Below are positions 9,300 through 20,000 of a stretch of DNA of 64,000 bases, piece after piece; position 1 is the stretch's first letter, and each line of letters starts with the position of its first letter. The position numbers were made by a program, and so were the translations under genes. Source of the stretch: Endotrypanum monterogeii (lineage: Eukaryota > Euglenozoa > Kinetoplastea > Trypanosomatida > Trypanosomatidae); assembly GCA_000333855.2 (NCBI GenBank), contig CM007327.1:502506-566505 (forward strand). Direction: 5' to 3'. The notes under the pieces were generated by a model. That model was given only the letters and a program-made list of their open reading frames with translations. It did not search any database and was not told the origin of the DNA.

Positions 9300-10570
9300 T
9301 GATACAGGGGCCTCTCTCTCCCTCCCTCTCTCTCGGTTTCTGTGTGTGGTGTATGTATGTATGATGGTTTGATGAACCCCCTAGACCTGGTATTCCTATC
9401 GACAGCCATGTATGGGGGAGGGGGCAGAGGAGGCCTTTGTATATATAACGTGGCGGTCGTCATGCGGGTGTGTGGGGAGGAAAGGAATGCAGTGTAGCGG
9501 TCTGAGGAGTTCGGGTAGTCAATGCTGTAGGTTGACTGCCGTACGTGTTTCGGCGCATTAGTCTCTGCTGGCTGCGGAGCCTCTTTCTTGCTCCTGTTTT
9601 CCCTTCTCATTGGTCAAACCAACACAGAAAGAAATTTCCAAGTCTTTGCCCCCCCCCCTTTCCATGTAGTGAAGGCCCCGTCGAGAGGGATATAGAAAAA
9701 ACGATGACCGCACCGCACCGCGGGCCGCGGAGAGACAGCTAAGCTGTTGTGTTAATCATGAGGGCCGCTTTTTTTTTTCTCCTGCTTTCGGTGTGTGTGC
9801 ACCGTTGCATGATTTCTTTTCACCTAATGCGCGCATAAAAACACACATACACACCCAGCCCAAATTATATATCCGCTCGACAACAACCTAACCTTTCCCA
9901 TTCCGACCCACTGCGTGAATAGAAGCGAATGATCAACTAAGGGGGATGAAGGATAGAAATAGGGAGAGGCCGCAATCAAACTTTTTTTTTCCCCTCTTTC
10001 ACATTTAAGGAGGGAATTGAAGACGTTGATGTCTCTGACACGCACACGCACACATTCCATTCAGTGATGGTAACGTCAGAGGGGCCGTCTTCGGGTATTC
10101 CCCTCTTTTTTTCGACTTCTGCGCCGAGAGATGTTCCGGTTGGCGTGTGCACTCATGAATGTTTTATGATCAAGCGTTTATGTCCGCCTCTTTCACAGTG
10201 GCCACCCATTTTTTTTTTCATTCTATCCAGGGATGCTGCTTGACCACACGCATTCGTGCGAAGGTGCTCCGAGCTTTCTTTATTCCTGCTGTCCCATCGT
10301 ATTTGGACACGCCACCTTCACACACTCTCCCCTCTTTTTTTTTTCCCCTTCTCCTGTATCTTGATGTTGGCTGGTGGATGTGTGTGTGTGTGTTTGTTGG
10401 GGGGCGATGGTTTCTGTGTTGTGTCTCGTCCATCTGCGCACAGGTGTGAATCAAACAAAAGAATATTCGCGGCGACGTACTGAGCTACCCCAAGACTAAG
10501 ATCCCCCACTTTTTCCTTCCTCCTTCGCACTGTATAGAAATACGCACAACCACAGCCACAACCACAAATC
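9300..10570. other. intergenic / UTR sequence
   Basis: About 1.3 kb of T-rich, low-complexity sequence with several poly-T runs (near 9769-9779, 9980-9990 and 10208-10218) and no gene. Candidate splice acceptors are numerous. For the PIN1 gene the AG at 10536-10537 follows a good T/C tract. Confidence 0.6.
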
Positions 10571-10918
10571 ATGTCCGCTCCATCTTGGCAGGCGGCGCAC
10601 CTCCTCATCAAGCACAACGGCAGCCGAAACCCCGTGTCCCGCCGCACGGGCCAAGTGGTCACTATATCCCAGGATGCGGCTGTCGAGGAGCTGCAGCGAT
10701 ATCGCCAATCCATCGAGCAGGGAGCCATTAGTTTTGAGGACGCCGCGCAGCAGCGCAGTGATTGCAGCAGCTACGCGCGCGGAGGTAATTTGGGCGTTTT
10801 TGGGCCCGGTGAGATGATGAAGCCGTTCGAAGACGCCACGAAGTGTCTGGAAGTGGGTCAGATGAGCGATACTGTTTTTACCGACAGCGGCGTGCACATT
10901 ATTAAGCGCATCGCTTGA
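10571..10918 (+). CDS. PIN1: PIN1-type parvulin peptidyl-prolyl isomerase (115 aa)
   Basis: A single-domain parvulin that catalyses cis-trans isomerisation of phospho-Ser/Thr-Pro bonds. The family pattern runs throughout: AAHLLIKHNGSRNP at the N-terminus with the catalytic His in HLLIKH, RTGQVV in the phosphate-binding loop, then FEDAAQQRSDCSSYARGGNLG (the Cys and the S-GG-LG stretch), FGPGEMMKPFEDA and DSGVHIIKR at the end. The N-terminal WW domain of human Pin1 is absent, as is known for trypanosomatid and plant Pin1 enzymes of about 115-120 residues. The ATG at 10571 lies about 33 bases after the AG at 10536-10537. The protein is complete and the call is firm. Expected location is cytosol and nucleus. 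Confidence 0.95.
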   Translation: MSAPSWQAAHLLIKHNGSRNPVSRRTGQVVTISQDAAVEELQRYRQSIEQGAISFEDAAQQRSDCSSYARGGNLGVFGPGEMMKPFEDATKCLEVGQMSDTVFTDSGVHIIKRIA

Positions 10919-12604
10919 AGCAACAATATTTTCGGTGAGCCAAATGGATAGAATGTGCGACTTAATTTTGTTCAACGGGCTTTTTTTTTTTACGCTACCT
11001 TTTTTTTTTTTTGAACGCCTACCTTGCGCAAACACCGACACGCTTTGAACTTCTGCACGCTTCCATCTCCGAAAAAAAAAATATAAATATATATATATAT
11101 ATATTTATATATTATCGGCATCTTGTAATTATTTTTCGTTGACATGAATCAATGTTTGGCCCCCCCCCCTCCTCTCCACCCAAAGGGACCCGCTACGACA
11201 GGGACTAGATATTGCTACTCTCTTCTCGAGGCAGAATGCTGGCAACTAGCAGGAGATACCCTTTAGTAAGAGCGGAGGTGCTCCACTCAGGCAAACAGGA
11301 ACAGGTCAATTGCATCGTAGGCGGCGGATTTTTCAACGGTATCGTTGTTGTGACTACCTGACTCACAGCTTGTGGATTCCCCACGCTTTGACATGGGGGC
11401 GGCGCGTGTTGGACTCTGTGGTCTTGACCACCTCCGCGTAAACACTCTGGCGGGACCTCTCCGCGCAGCAACAGGTACTAGTCGAGAACCTGTAGGCATA
11501 GAGCAGTGTACATCTCAGTCAGTCTGTTTTCTTCTCCAGCGAAATATGACGCAGCTTCCAGAGCGACACTCGCGTATTCCCCTATAACCTAACAGGCTGT
11601 GCATGCTCGTATCGCCAGAGATCCATTCCTCTACTCAAACCTACTGCGCATCTTGTGATACGAGATGGAATATCCGCCGACTTTGCATGTCAGCGGCTGT
11701 GTATTCCGCACGGAAAATTAGTTCCTCATTGCACCGCTCAGAGTGTTGCAGGTGGCACGCACGCATTTCGTATTCGATATTTGGAACAACCAGGTCACCG
11801 TTTTTTTTTTTTAACACGCACGTCGTACGGAGACATAGAGAGGAGTCTCGCGCATTGCACCTCACGGTAGAGGGACCGTATGTATCGTCTGTGCCACTGA
11901 GCGCATCGCTGAGAAGACGCCGGATAGTGCAACGGTTACCTTCTCGCGCACTCCACCTTGACCTCCATATGTCGCAACGACATCGTTGACCTAGTGCGAG
12001 TGCTGGTCATCTAGCAGCACGCAGGGCCCTACACTTGGGAGCCATGAGGACGCTCGTCAGCATTGTGGGAGGGTGACGGCCGACGCGGGGAGAGCAGTTC
12101 TCATTGACGGAGTGTCAGCTATCCACCACTGCCTCCACTCGCGTGGTCTTCCCACTTTCAACCAATTCGATTCCCGCAGTGCCCGTCACCGAGGGCGATT
12201 AGGAGCAGATGGGGGGAGGCGACAGCAGCCGTAGCAACATGCCGTGTCATTCCACAACATGCAAACAGCTCTGTCGCCTAGTCTGTGCACGTGTCTACAT
12301 GGTGTTCAAGAGTGTTGCTGAGACTCACATGCAACTGGCAAGTTTAAAGCACAAAAAAAAAAAGGATTCGCACCCATAATGCTGTAGGCGAGGGTCGAAG
12401 GGGGGACGTGAGGAGCTTCACTGCGGGGGACCCTTCCACCTCGTTATCCTTGGAAAAACGCCGCCGCAACTTGGTTTAATTTTCCCTCCCTCCCCCAATG
12501 AGATTGCCGGATGTTGCTGGCTGATTCTTTTAGCGCCATGCCAGCTTTGTTTACCTGGGCGGACACGGCACCCATATGGTCGTACGAGCTCCTCTATGTT
12601 GGTC

Positions 12605-12605
<1 letters not shown>

Positions 12606-12632
<27 letters not shown>
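12606..12632. repeat. (TA)n microsatellite
   Basis: A pure TA tract of about 27 bases in the spacer upstream of the small OB-fold protein gene. Confidence 0.9.
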
Positions 12633-12635
<3 letters not shown>

Positions 12636-12774
12636 TGTTACCGTGTGTGCACTCGATCACCGACCTTACTACACGTGTGCGCTTAACAGTTCCACCTCGT
12701 CATTTCTCTTCCCCTATCCCTTGCCCGTATGTCCCCCCCCCCCCCGAGCTGGTCCCGATGAAGTTTCCAACCAG

Positions 12775-12777
<3 letters not shown>

Positions 12778-12807
<30 letters not shown>
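12778..12807. repeat. (TA)n microsatellite close to a start codon
   Basis: A pure TA tract ending only 27 bases before the ATG at 12834, so it probably forms much of that gene's 5' untranslated leader. Confidence 0.9.
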
Positions 12808-12810
<3 letters not shown>

Positions 12811-12833
12811 GCACGACCTGCACGGCGGCGACC

Positions 12834-13406
12834 ATGCGGTGTGCGACGTGCGTTAGCCGTTCCCCGGTAACCCGTGTTGCTCATGGCCCGAACCGCGCAT
12901 GGGGTGGAACGTGCATCGTTCGTGCCGTTGGTGCTGTTCATCACATTCAGGTCGGGAAGCTGAATCTCCCGGCGGGTCCTTCGGCCTGTTTGCAGTGCAC
13001 CATCAGCACATCTAGCTTGTTCTCGGCCGATGGTACTGACCGTGACTTTGATACATCTTCTTCACTCTCCAGACCGACGAGGTCGCCTCTCATACTTCCT
13101 GCGACGGCTTCAGGGATTCCAAATGAAGGCACTGTTTACATGGTGCACATCGTGGGCCCCGATGAGTTTGTCACCGTTGCAGCTGAGGTGCTTGGTGACG
13201 ATGTCCTTGTCGAGGTCGCTGGCAGGCTTCACATGGAGCCGTACGCCTTCTGGAAATCTGGCAAGTATGAATGCCCCACTGTGCGTCTCACATACAAATG
13301 CCTGCAGAGCACTGAACATACGCTGCGTGTGGTGCACGCGCCAGACAACACCGGGGCGAGGCAGCGTCGTCTCTATCGTGCCATCTTCAGGGATCAATTG
13401 CTGTGA
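12834..13406 (+). CDS. Mitochondrial OB-fold protein, KREPA-type RNA-editing factor candidate (190 aa)
   Basis: The N-terminus is rich in Arg, Ser and Ala without acidic residues, like a mitochondrial targeting sequence. An OB-fold follows: a first strand with CIVRAVGAVHHIQVGKL, a long insert (about residues 60-100), then VYMVHIVGPDEFV, VLVEVAGRLHMEPY and SGKYECPTVRL. The last elements match the SSB-like pattern also seen in the KREPA editosome proteins and in the larger gene at 26303-27613. Among the small KREPA proteins (A4, A5, A6) the size fits A5 or A4, but a mitochondrial single-strand-binding protein is the alternative. KREPA OB-folds bind RNA and tie together the roughly 20S editing complexes. 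The ATG at 12834 is the first in frame and lies just after a TA tract. The gene is probably real; the exact paralogue is not settled. Confidence 0.7.
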   Translation: MRCATCVSRSPVTRVAHGPNRAWGGTCIVRAVGAVHHIQVGKLNLPAGPSACLQCTISTSSLFSADGTDRDFDTSSSLSRPTRSPLILPATASGIPNEGTVYMVHIVGPDEFVTVAAEVLGDDVLVEVAGRLHMEPYAFWKSGKYECPTVRLTYKCLQSTEHTLRVVHAPDNTGARQRRLYRAIFRDQLL

Positions 13407-14236
13407 GATTGTACACACCGATCACGGGGTGTGACGCGCGGTTGGAGAGGGTGGTGACAGGAGGAAAAAAGGGAGATGTCAGACGTCTCCGTGAGTCACA
13501 CAGGCAACGTGTATCACCTCTTTGCATGTGTCTCTCGACTGATGAGATATATGGTTTCGGAGCGAGCGTATTTCAAACGTCTTGGCTGGTGGGAAACACA
13601 CTGACGGCCTGCTGATGTAGGCGGCGTTGTGCACCACGGATCATCATCACGCAATTGAGAGTGTGGGCATAATCATTTGTGGTATGTGACAGGGTTTTGT
13701 TCCAACATATTTGGCCCTCTCGAGGGTGAAGGTCCCTGCCGCCTCTGGAAAGAGTTTGCGAGACGCGCTCTCGAGTGTTGGTGCGCGATTATCGCCGTGT
13801 TATTTCTCTGGATTGGATTCGTGGAGGAGAAGTGTAGCGAGTCACGGGATATTCAAAGCGACGGCTATGCTAATCGAAGGGCTGTCGGCTGCCCTTGTAC
13901 AACGGAGGCAGATATCCTGTACGTGTGTATCGACGGCAACATCCGCGTCTACCACTACAGAAAAGAAAATCCATGTAGGCAACGCGTCCTTCAGGCTCTG
14001 ACCTGCGCTCTTCGTCCTCCCTTTTCTCTACACGAGCATTTGTCCAATCTCCTGGCGCATCATTTTCGCTTGTGCACTTGCACTCCAATGAATGCCCTGT
14101 GTCCACACCCCTCCCCCCCCCTCCCCACGCTCCCTCCCTCCCTCTCCTTCCTTCCCTTCCCTTCCCTGACTGACTTGTTCTTTCCATCTTACCCACTCTA
14201 AGTGTGTGACCCCTGTTTGCTTTTGTGGTGCACATC
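13407..14236. other. intergenic / UTR sequence
   Basis: The first about 600 bases are GC-balanced and contain longish frames without a credible ATG, so they may be 3' UTR or a relic. From about 14100 the sequence becomes a strong C/T tract, and the AG at 14201-14202 is a very good acceptor for the Sel1-repeat gene. Confidence 0.55.
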
Positions 14237-15580
14237 ATGCCTCCGGTACCGAGACCCCCCGTCTCCAACACCACGACGTCTGGTCTGGTGCCAGGGGATA
14301 TCGGCTTTGGAATATACGATCTAAAGCCATTGGCGACGTCAGCGATGCACAAAGGCAAGCGGAGTAGGCCGCTAGTCAGCCCCCAGAGGCTGCAGAGCAG
14401 CGCTGGTGCGGTCGTGAGTGAGCCAGAAAAAAATCTCAAGCGACTAGGCGACCCACTCTTTACGGGTACCCGATCATCTTCTGCTTGCCGCTCTTCTCTC
14501 TATCCGCGTCGTCGTGTGGAGCCGTCTTGCAGCACCTCCGCGGTTTTATCAGCGGCGTCACTGCCCCTGCGCGGGGGGGGTGCCGCGCCACTGTCAGCAA
14601 CCAGATGTGGAGATGGAAGTGTTTCTGCAGATTCTGGTAGCTTGTCATCCGTCACACATCAATGCTGTCAGGGCCCCGTGTCACTTCCCGAAACAACTAG
14701 TACGCCCTCAACTTCCACTGTGGAGGATCGAGTGCGATACCTGCTTCAGCCCATAGGGACCGCATCTCTCCTGGCTGCACCGCTGCAACATATTCTTGCG
14801 GATGTATTGCGTACTCTTCAGCAAGAGCGTCTACAGTTGAAGGGTCAACGCCCGTGTCGACGGTACCCTCGCTCTCTCGGCAACGGTATTGATGCAGAGG
14901 TCACCGAGTGCTTGGTCGATGCGGCTCAGGCCCCGTCGCCGATGGCAGCTGCCGAAATTCTGGCTTCCTTCATCGATTCACACCCGATAGATGAGACCAC
15001 ACTGCACTCCTCGACAGCGGTGCTGGTTGGTGCAGCACTCGCTGAGCTTGTTACTGTTAGCCATGTCTCGTCGTATGGCGTCACGGAGTCACAGTTGCTT
15101 TGCCTTCTTGATGCAGCAATTGGTGTAGGACATCCCGGCGCGATGCTCTCCGTGGCTGTACGCCTCCGCGAGGGTGTAGGGGGTCTTCAGCGAGAACCGG
15201 CGGTGAGTCAGACGTGGCTGCGCTGCGCGGCCTCACTAGGCTATCTTCCTGCTATACACGAGCTCGCTGAGACCTATGAAAACGGTGCATTCGCGCCTTC
15301 CAAGCTACCAGATGAGTCTGCCGAAGACGCGTCTGACTGGGGAGAGGCCTTGCAGTGGTATCGACAGGCAGCAGAGGCCGGGTATCCTCCTTCACAACTG
15401 AACTTGGGTAAGCTTCTGCTTCGGGCAAGTGAGCATGCCCAACGCGAGGGCTCTGCAACTGCGCCTCAGATAGAGCATCTGACCACAGAGGCTAGGCGAT
15501 GGCTGCAGGCTTGCGCTGCAGCTGGTGTAGAAGAAGCAGTGCGTCTCCTGAAGCGTCTGGAGGGGCCCTGTAAGCACTGA
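14237..15580 (+). CDS. Sel1-repeat (TPR-like) protein (447 aa)
   Basis: The N-terminal about 160 residues are Ser/Pro/Arg-rich and look disordered. From about residue 270 the chain is helical with Sel1-like repeats. Examples are GHPGAMLSVAVRLREG, WLRCAASLGYLPAIHELAE, ALQWYRQAAEAGYPPSQLNL and ARRWLQACAAAGVEEAVRLL, showing the A-G-A spacing of SLR units. Sel1 repeats are protein-interaction scaffolds, used for example in ER-associated degradation (SEL1L/Hrd3). No membrane segment or signal peptide is visible, so a Hrd3 role is not supported. The frame opens at a GTG (14225); the first ATG, 14237, lies 35 bases after the strong acceptor at 14201-14202. The specific role is unknown. Confidence 0.85.
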   Translation: MPPVPRPPVSNTTTSGLVPGDIGFGIYDLKPLATSAMHKGKRSRPLVSPQRLQSSAGAVVSEPEKNLKRLGDPLFTGTRSSSACRSSLYPRRRVEPSCSTSAVLSAASLPLRGGGAAPLSATRCGDGSVSADSGSLSSVTHQCCQGPVSLPETTSTPSTSTVEDRVRYLLQPIGTASLLAAPLQHILADVLRTLQQERLQLKGQRPCRRYPRSLGNGIDAEVTECLVDAAQAPSPMAAAEILASFIDSHPIDETTLHSSTAVLVGAALAELVTVSHVSSYGVTESQLLCLLDAAIGVGHPGAMLSVAVRLREGVGGLQREPAVSQTWLRCAASLGYLPAIHELAETYENGAFAPSKLPDESAEDASDWGEALQWYRQAAEAGYPPSQLNLGKLLLRASEHAQREGSATAPQIEHLTTEARRWLQACAAAGVEEAVRLLKRLEGPCKH

Positions 15581-15941
15581 GCAGCTGTGACGTGTACGCA
15601 ATAGGTTTGCTCAAGGTCCTAGCTTTTTTTTTTTTCCGAGTGTGTTTGCGTTGTCTTTAGAGAGAGTGCGATGCGCCGAAGAGGAGTGCGCACCTGTGGT
15701 CATCGCGATGCTTTTTTTTCCCATTACACCATTGTTCTCAGCTTCTCTACCCTGGCGCCCTGCGCCACCACTAGCTTCGAATTTCATTTGCAGGTAGTTG
15801 GTGTTACCCTGAGCAGGCGATCGACTGGGGTTGGGCAAATATTTCCGTATACGGTGGAGAAGGGCATCACTAGGGGCGACGAAGAAAGAAAGATGTGATG
15901 TATACTAGAAGCGTCTACGGCACGTGTGCACTACTCGAGGC

Positions 15942-15968
<27 letters not shown>
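15942..15968. repeat. (TA)n microsatellite
   Basis: A pure TA tract of about 27 bases in the spacer between the Sel1-repeat gene and the P5A ATPase gene. Confidence 0.9.
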
Positions 15969-15972
<4 letters not shown>

Positions 15973-16827
15973 CTGTGTGTGTATCTGTGTGCTCGTGAGA
16001 CGATTGCTACATCTCGACTCTTCGTCCGCTATCCGTGCGGAGTCGTGATAGACTCATTTGCTTATTTTTTTAAGGAAACACCCGCGAGTGTTTTCCTTCG
16101 CCTATTTCTCCGAATGGGAAGAAGCTGAATATATATATATATATATACCCTCTTTGCACGCCACAACCAGAAAAAAAAAAATATATATATATCGCTTACG
16201 TGACGGCTGGCGCACGTCATTCTTTCTCCTTCCTTTTTTTTCCCCTCGGACTGGGAGATTAGGCGATAGTGAAGAGGATCTGGGGGTTATCACCAGGGTC
16301 ACCTCTCCTCCCACGCAATTGATTCTCTCAAGACTTGCCACACGTGGAGGAAAACACTGTCTTCATCAATACCGCTGCTTTCTCTACTGTACCCTCTCCT
16401 TCCCTTCCCGCTCTTCTCGTGACACGCCTCCTTCTTCATTTCTACGACAATCTCGATGCCTGAAGTTTTTCTATCTCCATCTGCGTGTGTGCGGGAGTGG
16501 GCATAATATTTATTCATGTCACGCCCGCCCGCGCCCCCTTTCACCTCTTCTCATCTTCAACCACCTTCCTTTCTCTCTCCCCAATCCTCACCACACCTGC
16601 GGTTTGCACTCACGTGGGGAGACCGTGGCATCACGGGAGACAGAGTCTGAACGGATACCACTTTCTGGTTTTCGTTGTTGTCTTCTTTTTTTCACCGAAA
16701 CACTTTTCTGTTTCCCCCGTCCCGGCCTATCGCGCCTGCACGCCTCCACGCCTCCACCACTGTTTTTGTTCTGTTCGCCACATCCGTTACGGTTTTCCTT
16801 CACCTGGGAGTGTATCCTTGTCCGCCT

Positions 16828-16831
<4 letters not shown>

Positions 16832-16862
<31 letters not shown>
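16832..16862. repeat. (TG)n microsatellite
   Basis: About 30 bases of TG dinucleotides about 230 bases upstream of the P5A ATPase start. Confidence 0.9.
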
Positions 16863-16863
<1 letters not shown>

Positions 16864-17094
16864 TTCCCTAGACGCACACGTGCGTGTTTGTCAAGTACAT
16901 CTGTCGGTGCATGCCTGCGCGCTGTTGATCACCTTCGTTTCTTCCTGGCCCCCCGCCCCTGTTTGCTATCACTACACACTCACCTGCCGACGCACAGGCG
17001 CGTGGATTCGTGACAGCACTGCCTTTTCCCCTGTTTTATCCCTTGTATCGCTGTTTTTCGTCCACCACATCGCACGCATTCCGTGAGCGTAGCC

Positions 17095-20000
17095 ATGTCC
17101 ACCGAGAACATTGTCGATAACACAATGATCCGGCAGATCCGGTTTCTCCAGCGCCGCGAGTGGTACACCTGGGTGACTGTCTGGCCTTTTGTTGTTCTTT
17201 ACGTCGTCTCCGTCACACTGTATATGTACCCAGAACTTGTCTGGGACCGTGTGACGTACCTGGTGCATCAGACTTACATTGACTTCTTCCACGCCATCTG
17301 CACCCCCGTCGTCGTATTTCTCCATTCCTTCCTTTCCCTTTTCACGATCTGGTCCGTGAAGCTCCGCGCCAGCATTCTCTACCGCAGTGTAGCGATGGAG
17401 CAACTGGCGGACGCGACAGATTTGTTGGTCGAGACGCACCTGCACAAGGGAGAGTCGGAGATTGTGCCGCTGCAACAGGAGAGCGACACGGGTCACCCGC
17501 CTTGCTTTGTGTTCCAACAGCGCAAATGGAAATTTGACGAGCGGGAAGGTCTTTTTCTGAAGCCGCGGTTTCCCACCAAGCACAGTTTTTCATACTACGT
17601 CCACTGGCAAGGCCTCAAGAAGGAGGCGGACCGCGTTCGGCAAGAGGATGTCTACGGCCTGAACAAGATGGAGGTGGTGATCCCTGAGTTTCAAGACCTC
17701 TTTGTGGATCATGCCTTCTCCCCGTTCTTCGTCTTCCAGATGTTCTGTGTGCTCCTCTGGTGCCTCGACGAGTACTGGTACTACTCCCTCTTCACCGGCG
17801 TCATGATGGTCGGCATGGAGTGCACAACGGTTTATCAGCGCATCCGCAACATGCGCACGCTCCGTGACATGGCAGAGGTTCCGGTACGCGATATCGATGT
17901 CATCCGTGGTGGCAAGCGCTCAACGATTAAGACTGATGCTTTGCTGCCCCTGGATATCATGGTGGTGCCGAACAACGCCCCGTGTCCGGTCGATGCGGTG
18001 CTAGTGAAGGGCACCGCGGTGGTGAACGAGGCAAGCTTGACGGGTGAGTCTACGCCGCAGCTGAAGGAGGCGCCCGATGACGTGGAGATGGACCTTAGCA
18101 TCAAGAAGCACGCGAGGCACATGATTTTCTCTGGCACGCAAATCTTGCTCAGCAACGGTGCACAAGAGTTATCCGAGGAGGGCGGCCGGTACCGCGATAA
18201 GAGTAATGCTTTGGCTGTCGTGCTGAAGACAGGCTTCGAGACGAAGCAAGGTAAGCTACTGCGCACCATCTTGCACAGTCAGGGCCGTATCAGCGAGAAC
18301 AGTGGGGAGGCCTTTGGCTTCATTGGTGTTCTTGTTGTCTTTGCGCTTGCGGCGAGCGGGTACTTGCTCAAGCGCGGCCTCGCTGATCCCAACCGCAGTC
18401 GGTGGAAGTTGTTTCTTTCCTGCGTGCAGATTATCACCTCGGTGGTGCCGCCGGAACTGCCGATGGAGTTGTCGCTCGCCGTCAACACGACGCTGCTCGC
18501 GCTTTCAAAGCTGCAGATTTTCTGCACAGAGCCGTTCAGAATACCCTACGCGGGTAAGGTGGATACGTGTTGCTTCGACAAGACGGGCACCCTCACCACG
18601 GACGAGATGCTGTTTGGGGGTGTGGACATGGTGGATGGCAGCGGCCTGCTGAACAAACTCAAGAGCATTCCCAAGTACTCGGAAATGGTGCTCGCCACGT
18701 GCCACTCCCTCGTCCGCCTTGATGAGGAGACCCTGGCCGGTGATGAGATGGAGAAGGCTGCCACTGCTGCCCTCGGCTACAGCATCGATGGGGAGGACAA
18801 CATCATCTACGACCCTTCTCAGGGTAAAGGGCAGAAGAATGAGGACACAGCGAAACCGAAGAAAGCAGATGCAGACTCTCAGAGAAAGTACAAGGTATTG
18901 CTGCGCTTTCCCTTTCTCGCTACACTACGCCGAATGTGCTGTGTGGTCTCTGCGCCAGACGGCAAGTATGTCGTCGCCAAAGGCTCGCCGGAGTCGATTG
19001 CGGCCCTATGCGAGTCTGTCCCCGACGATTGCCTGAGGGTCGCCGAGGAGACGGCCGCTAAGGGTTACCGCGTGATCGCCCTTGCCTACCGGGCGTTGAC
19101 CGTCGAGGAGCGGGCCTCGAAGGAGACCGTTCTTGCGCTCCGTCGCGACAGCGTCGAGAAGGGCCTTCAGTTTGCCGGTCTTGCAGTGTATGTTTGTCCG
19201 CTGAAGAAGGACGCCAAGGAAACGATCGAGAATTTAGAGGGCGGTAGCCACCGCTGCGTCATCATTACCGGCGACAGCGTGCAAACGGCCATCTCTGTCG
19301 GGAAGGAAGTGTCAATGCTGCGGTGCAAACGCCAGCTGGTGGCGAGACAGAAGTCGACAACGGATGAGGTGGAGTGGGTCGACTCGACATCGAACCTCGC
19401 AGAGCCGGGGACGGTGAAGGATATCATTGCCAAGACATTTCAGCGGAGCCGTAAAAGGAGCACGCCCCTCGACGATGAGTGGGACCTCTGCGTGAATGCC
19501 GAAGTCATCACTCCCGCTGTGATGCAGCACATTATCGAGGTCTATAACGAACAGGTCACCATCTGGGCTCGCTGTGCGCCGACACAAAAAGAGGAGATCG
19601 TAACGGACTTGAAGAAGAAGAATCACATTGTCATGATGACTGGTGACGGAACGAATGACGTTGGGGCACTGAAGCAGGCGCACGCCGGCATTGCTGTGCT
19701 GAACTCAGCCTCGGTTGCCCCCAAGGAGGGGAAAGCGGATCTGCAGGTCGGCCCGCAGCCACACAACGAGCCGGACGTACCGGCTGAGCTGAAGGTTCCA
19801 CCGAACTTTAAATTCACCACTGTGCCGCCGCAGCCGCCGCTAGGGACGCCCTTTATGGAGATGATGAAGTGGAAAATGCTTGAGGCGAAGCGGGCGGCGG
19901 AGATCAAGCAAATAACACGGTGGAACAAGCAGCTGGAGGAGGTGAAAAAGTCGAAGGAAGGTAAGAAGCCGCCGCCGCCACCGAATGGCGCTGGCGAGTC

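Larger units (their letters stand above)
10919..12833. other. intergenic stretch with a GC-balanced block
   Basis: An AT-rich tract (11071-11113) is followed by a C-run at about 11160. The next about 1.2 kb has balanced composition, unlike the usual T-rich spacers, and ends in a 12-base A-run near 12352-12363. No intact frame with coding bias is present. It could be a decayed mobile element, an old gene or a non-coding RNA. Downstream are two TA tracts (12606-12632 and 12781-12807), and an AG near 12774 is a likely acceptor for the next gene. Confidence 0.5.
15581..17094. other. intergenic / UTR sequence with several simple repeats
   Basis: About 1.5 kb of T/C-rich spacer with TA tracts at 15942-15968, 16129-16147 and 16180-16192 and a TG tract at 16832-16862. 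A long + frame covers the region but has no codon bias and contains translated repeats, so it is not called. Several AGs, for example near 16996, could accept the spliced leader for the P5A ATPase mRNA. Confidence 0.6.

Noticed and set aside
13677..14201. 174-codon + frame before the Sel1-repeat gene
   Set aside because: It starts at TTG, lacks an ATG until the end, and runs into the C/T tract of the next gene.
16058..17086. 342-codon + frame before the P5A ATPase
   Set aside because: It contains translated TA and TG repeats and T/C-rich leader sequence, and codon use is unlike the neighbours.
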